A DNA stretch of 64,000 bases from Rhodanobacteraceae bacterium (GTDB lineage: Bacteria > Pseudomonadota > Gammaproteobacteria > Xanthomonadales > SZUA-5), in the NCBI GenBank assembly GCA_024234055.1, contig JACKOW010000001.1, positions 908,001 through 972,000 of the forward strand. The letters run 5' to 3'. The notes beneath the pieces are model-generated. The model saw only the letters and a list, made by a program, of their open reading frames with translations. It did not search any database and was not told the DNA's origin. Below are positions 61,155 through 64,000 of this stretch, piece after piece. Both the position numbers and the translations under genes were made by a program. Positions within the stretch are counted from its first letter, which is position 1, and every line of letters starts with the position of its first letter.

Positions 61155-61208
61155 GCGCGCCGAATCTGCGTTTCCGTGCCCTCATGCCCTCTTGCCCTCG
61201 CGCCCTCA
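61101..61208. repeat. GGGCACGAG inverted arrays between convergent genes
   Basis: Left arm 61101-61144 (GAAGGCGCGAGAGCACGAGG and onward) and right arm 61172-61208 flank a core with GCAAGAGCTCGTGAGCG. The left arm lies inside the DUF2069 gene, the right arm ends exactly in the stop codon (61206-61208) of the leftward signalling gene. The core is related to that at 29262. Confidence 0.85.
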
Positions 61209-63758
61209 AACCGGGGCCTTCTGCAGATCGGTCATCCAGCGGGCGAAGTCGAAGTCGAACTGGGTGGAGGGTGCGCCCAGGCTGGGGCTTTCGGCGTAGT
61301 CGACGCCGACCAGCTTCAGGTGCTGTGCCTGCTCGCGATTGTCGACGCTGCAGCCGATTACCATCATGCCGCCCTGATGGGCGCGGCGGATCAGGGCGCT
61401 CAGCAATTCCGTCGCCCGGTCGCCACTGCTGACACCCGAGGACAGCTCCGGCGCCAGTCGCAGGTAGTCGACAGGAACGCCGCGCAATCGCGGGACCAGG
61501 GTCATGTCCCTGCCAATGTCGCGCAGGCCGACGCGGATCGCCAGCGGCTTCAGGCGTTGCGCGAGTGCCACCAGCGCATCGACGCGATCGCCGAGTACTG
61601 CCGCTGGCAGCGTCAGCGCCAGGCCGGTGCCCGACAAGCGCCGCTCACGCAACAGATGCTCGAGCGAATCGGCAAAACCACCGTCGTCCAGCGACCATGG
61701 CGACAGATCCACCACCAGACGTACCTGGCGCCCGCGCTTGAGCAGGTCGGCACGCACCGACAGGGCCTCGCCAACGACGAAGCGGTCGAATTCCTTGACG
61801 CAGCCGGCGTCTCGGGCCAATCGGACCATATCGGACTGACTGGCGGCCGCCTGGGCGTTGCCGCCCGGTCGCCACTGCAGCACCAGTTCGTACTGGCCCG
61901 GCACACGACCCCGTAGCGGCAGCAGCGGGGCGCCTCGAATTTCCATGTACTGGCCGAAACGGCGTGTCTGCATCAGTCCGCGCAGCTGCGAATCGCGCTC
62001 AGCCGGAATCAGGCTTGCGCTGCTGGTCTCGTACCACATGCTGCGATTGCCACCCAGATGCATGGCGGCGAGACCGGCGGCTTCGGCGTTGTGCACCCCG
62101 ACATCGGCGGTGTCTCCGTCGAGGTTGGCCAGGCCCAGGCTGGCCTGCAGCGGAACTTCGCGCTCGCCGATCTGAATGCGCCGACGGGCCAGGCTTTCGC
62201 GCAGGTTCTCGGCGCTGGCCAGTGCCGCAGCGCGGTCACTGCGGCGCAGGAGCACCAGATAGCGGCAATCCTGATACAGCGCCGGCATGTCTTCTGCGCG
62301 CAGGTTCTCCTTCAGGGCCTGTCCTACCACCAGATCCAGGCGGGTCTGGCCGGAGATTCCCAACTGCTTGCGCAGGCTTTCATGCTCGTCAAGCACGATG
62401 AACAGCACCACGGCGTTCTTCTGGCCAACGGCGGCATCGGCGCGATCAATGAACTCGCGACGGGAATACAGGCCGGTGGATTCATCGCGGCCTAGAGAGC
62501 GCTTCGGCGCGAAGCGCTTGCTGCGCTTGAGTCGCGATTCGATGACGCTGACCAGATGGCGCGGTTTCAGCGGCTTCAGCAGGTACTCGTCGGCGCCGCC
62601 AGCGATGGCCTGCTCACGCAAGGCCAGCTCGCGTGAACTGGCGGCCAGCACCACGGGGATGTCGGCGCTCTGCGGGTTGTCGCGCAAGCCGTTGACCAGA
62701 CGCATGGATTCGGCGCCGCGCATGTCGGCGTCGATCACTGCCACCTGTGGCTTGAAGCTCTCGATGGCATCCAGCGCATCGGCAGAGCTTTGGCAGAAGC
62801 GCACGGTGTAGCCGGCCTCCTTGAGCCAACCTGCAGAAAGATGGCCGCGTTCGCGATCGCCGTCGACCAGCAGTACACGGCTCGGCGAACCTACCGTGAC
62901 CGCTTCGCTGGTCAGTGCCACCAGCATGGCCAGGGGGTCGAGTGGCGGCTCGAAATAGCGGACGCCCTGGCGCAGGGCAACCAGACGCCGTCCCAGATCC
63001 TGGCGCGGCGTCACCACGGCCAGGGTCGGCTCCCGATGCGACTCCTGCAGCTCGGGGCGAGCCGCCATTACACGGCGGAGCATGGGTATGCCATTGGACG
63101 CAGCAGGTGCCAGCACCACAACCCTGGGAATCATCGTCGCCATCAGCGCCAGAGCCGGCTCGGTGCGGGTAAAGCTCTTGACGCTGTAGCCATGCTCGGC
63201 GAAGGCCGGGGCGAGTTCCACGCCAAACTCGTCGGCGTCGCCAATCAGCACTATCAGATCCTCGTGGACTGCCCTGTGCGCGCGTGGCTCGGGTGCTGGC
63301 GTGCTGGATTCGGCGCGGATAGGCGTGTTGCTGGCTACGGCAGCCGGCGTCACAGCGGCCGGCGCGGTGGCGATGGGGGCTGCGATCACCTTGCTCGTTT
63401 CTGCTTCGCTGGCACTGACCATGTCCAGCGCCAGCACGGTGCTGGCCAGCGTGCTCACCAAAGCCGACAGTGTACGAAGCTGTTCATTGTTTGGGACCAG
63501 CGACGTGTCGACAAAAACGCGGACGAAGGTCTCGAGTTCGCCGGCCTTGCGCGACAGGGACAGGCGCAGACGCTCGCAGGCACGCACCAACTGCTTGGCG
63601 GCCAGCTGCAGGCCTCGGCCATGGGCCGCATTCCAGCGACTCGAATTGAGTTTCTCCCACGCCAACATCAGACTGGTCGCATGCGTGCGCAACTCTTCCC
63701 GCGCCCGCTCGACGTGGCCTTGATCGCTGTGGTCTTGTGGCATGGCGCTTGAACTCAT
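61206..63758 (-). CDS. Degenerate REC-REC-GGDEF-EAL signalling protein
   Basis: An 850-residue cytoplasmic protein. A helical N-terminus (about 1-110) and an Ala/Pro linker lead to two receiver-like domains (about 165-285, without a clear acidic pocket; and 295-415 with DGDRERG, VIDADMRG and the K in LLKPLKPRHL), a GGDEF-like domain (430-580; LYSRREFIDRAD) in which the GGDEF motif is replaced, and an EAL-like domain (600-845). In the EAL part only ELV remains of EAL, DDFG is RDIG, and the second-metal and loop-6 residues are altered, so it should neither make nor degrade c-di-GMP. A binding or scaffolding role, as known for FimX-like proteins, is inferred. ATG 63758 has a GGGAGAAG site. Confidence 0.85.
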   Translation of the reverse strand: MSSSAMPQDHSDQGHVERAREELRTHATSLMLAWEKLNSSRWNAAHGRGLQLAAKQLVRACERLRLSLSRKAGELETFVRVFVDTSLVPNNEQLRTLSALVSTLASTVLALDMVSASEAETSKVIAAPIATAPAAVTPAAVASNTPIRAESSTPAPEPRAHRAVHEDLIVLIGDADEFGVELAPAFAEHGYSVKSFTRTEPALALMATMIPRVVVLAPAASNGIPMLRRVMAARPELQESHREPTLAVVTPRQDLGRRLVALRQGVRYFEPPLDPLAMLVALTSEAVTVGSPSRVLLVDGDRERGHLSAGWLKEAGYTVRFCQSSADALDAIESFKPQVAVIDADMRGAESMRLVNGLRDNPQSADIPVVLAASSRELALREQAIAGGADEYLLKPLKPRHLVSVIESRLKRSKRFAPKRSLGRDESTGLYSRREFIDRADAAVGQKNAVVLFIVLDEHESLRKQLGISGQTRLDLVVGQALKENLRAEDMPALYQDCRYLVLLRRSDRAAALASAENLRESLARRRIQIGEREVPLQASLGLANLDGDTADVGVHNAEAAGLAAMHLGGNRSMWYETSSASLIPAERDSQLRGLMQTRRFGQYMEIRGAPLLPLRGRVPGQYELVLQWRPGGNAQAAASQSDMVRLARDAGCVKEFDRFVVGEALSVRADLLKRGRQVRLVVDLSPWSLDDGGFADSLEHLLRERRLSGTGLALTLPAAVLGDRVDALVALAQRLKPLAIRVGLRDIGRDMTLVPRLRGVPVDYLRLAPELSSGVSSGDRATELLSALIRRAHQGGMMVIGCSVDNREQAQHLKLVGVDYAESPSLGAPSTQFDFDFARWMTDLQKAPV

Positions 63759-63970
63759 GCGCTCTTCTCCCGCTCCCTGTGCGTCCATTCTGCAACGAAA
63801 AACGCCTCGCGAGTGTGCGCCCGATCAGGATAATCAAAGTTGTAGACCCGTGGAGACACTCGTCGGCGTCGATCTGCACCTCGCCTTTGGTCGTAGCTGA
63901 GACGCTTGCCGCAGGAACAACACCCTTGCTGCGCTAACATGGGCCATCACCCGAGACTCTGGAAACCAAC

Positions 63971-64000
63971 ATGCGTGCAAGCAAGGGTCAATCCATATCG
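63971..64000 (+). CDS. Start of a rightward gene, truncated by the window end
   Basis: An ATG at 63971 after GGAAACCAAC opens a frame (MRASKGQSIS) to the end of the window. Ten codons are too few to identify the product. The 180 bases between it and the leftward signalling gene would hold both promoters; AACATGGGC at 63937 shows no obvious site. Confidence 0.35.
   Translation, partial: MRASKGQSIS

Overview
This 64 kb window is high-GC proteobacterial chromosome, densely coding, with short dispersed repeats in almost every larger gap. The gene content fits a gammaproteobacterium of the order Xanthomonadales (Lysobacterales). Indicators are the aroQ-accB-accC-prmA block, fused rlmKL, a murU-djlA pair, an ECF sigma factor next to a Ser/Thr kinase of the EcfK/PknS type, and secreted proteins ending in an F-x-x-G-F-E tail. 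The genus cannot be fixed from sequence alone. There is no prophage, no CRISPR array and no intact insertion sequence. One worn transposase fragment and one truncated phosphotransferase mark past rearrangement.

Layout. 1-3.9 kb: phosphate uptake operon pstS(partial)-pstC-pstA-pstB-phoU. 4.3-9.3 kb: small enzymes, murU and djlA, then rpe. 9.6-14.4 kb: an orphan response regulator, a zinc-ribbon DUF3426 membrane protein, the transposase remnant and a 746-residue secreted protein made of about 14 propeller-like repeats. 14.5-18.9 kb: prmA, accC, accB, aroQ and a nucleoside deaminase, all leftward. 19.3-25.6 kb: glnS, a 58-residue membrane protein, an M23 peptidase, an L,D-transpeptidase and a YoaA/DinG helicase. 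26-34.3 kb: diheme cytochrome, acetyltransferase, Bcr/CflA transporter, fatty-acid desaturase, amidase, hydrolase and rlmKL. 34.8-36.3 kb: Tyr-rich exported protein, tRNA-Val(CAC) with promoter and terminator, LprI-like protein. 36.5-39.2 kb: sigma factor, kinase and a coupled unknown gene. 39.6-48.1 kb: lipoprotein, exported proteins, a haem protein resembling hydrazine-synthase alpha relatives, an ankyrin protein, CsbD and unknowns. 48.3-63.8 kb: a 1368-residue SNF2 ATPase, rarD, a DsbA-like oxidoreductase, DUF1329, ppk2, acylphosphatase, TlpA-like thioredoxin, YihY, WrbA-like protein, DUF2069, and a REC-REC-GGDEF-EAL protein that has lost its catalytic residues.

Functional themes are phosphate and polyphosphate handling (pst, phoU, ppk2), envelope maintenance and peptidoglycan recycling (murU, amidase, M23, L,D-transpeptidase), fatty-acid synthesis (accB, accC, desaturase) and signalling (response regulator, sigma-kinase unit, degenerate c-di-GMP protein).

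The most unusual signal is in the gaps. Short tandem arrays (units of about 7-10 bp) occur as inverted pairs around a core. Several copies share the same outer ends while carrying different array units, so they look like a modular repeat family. One array has run into a gene and now encodes its C-terminal tail.
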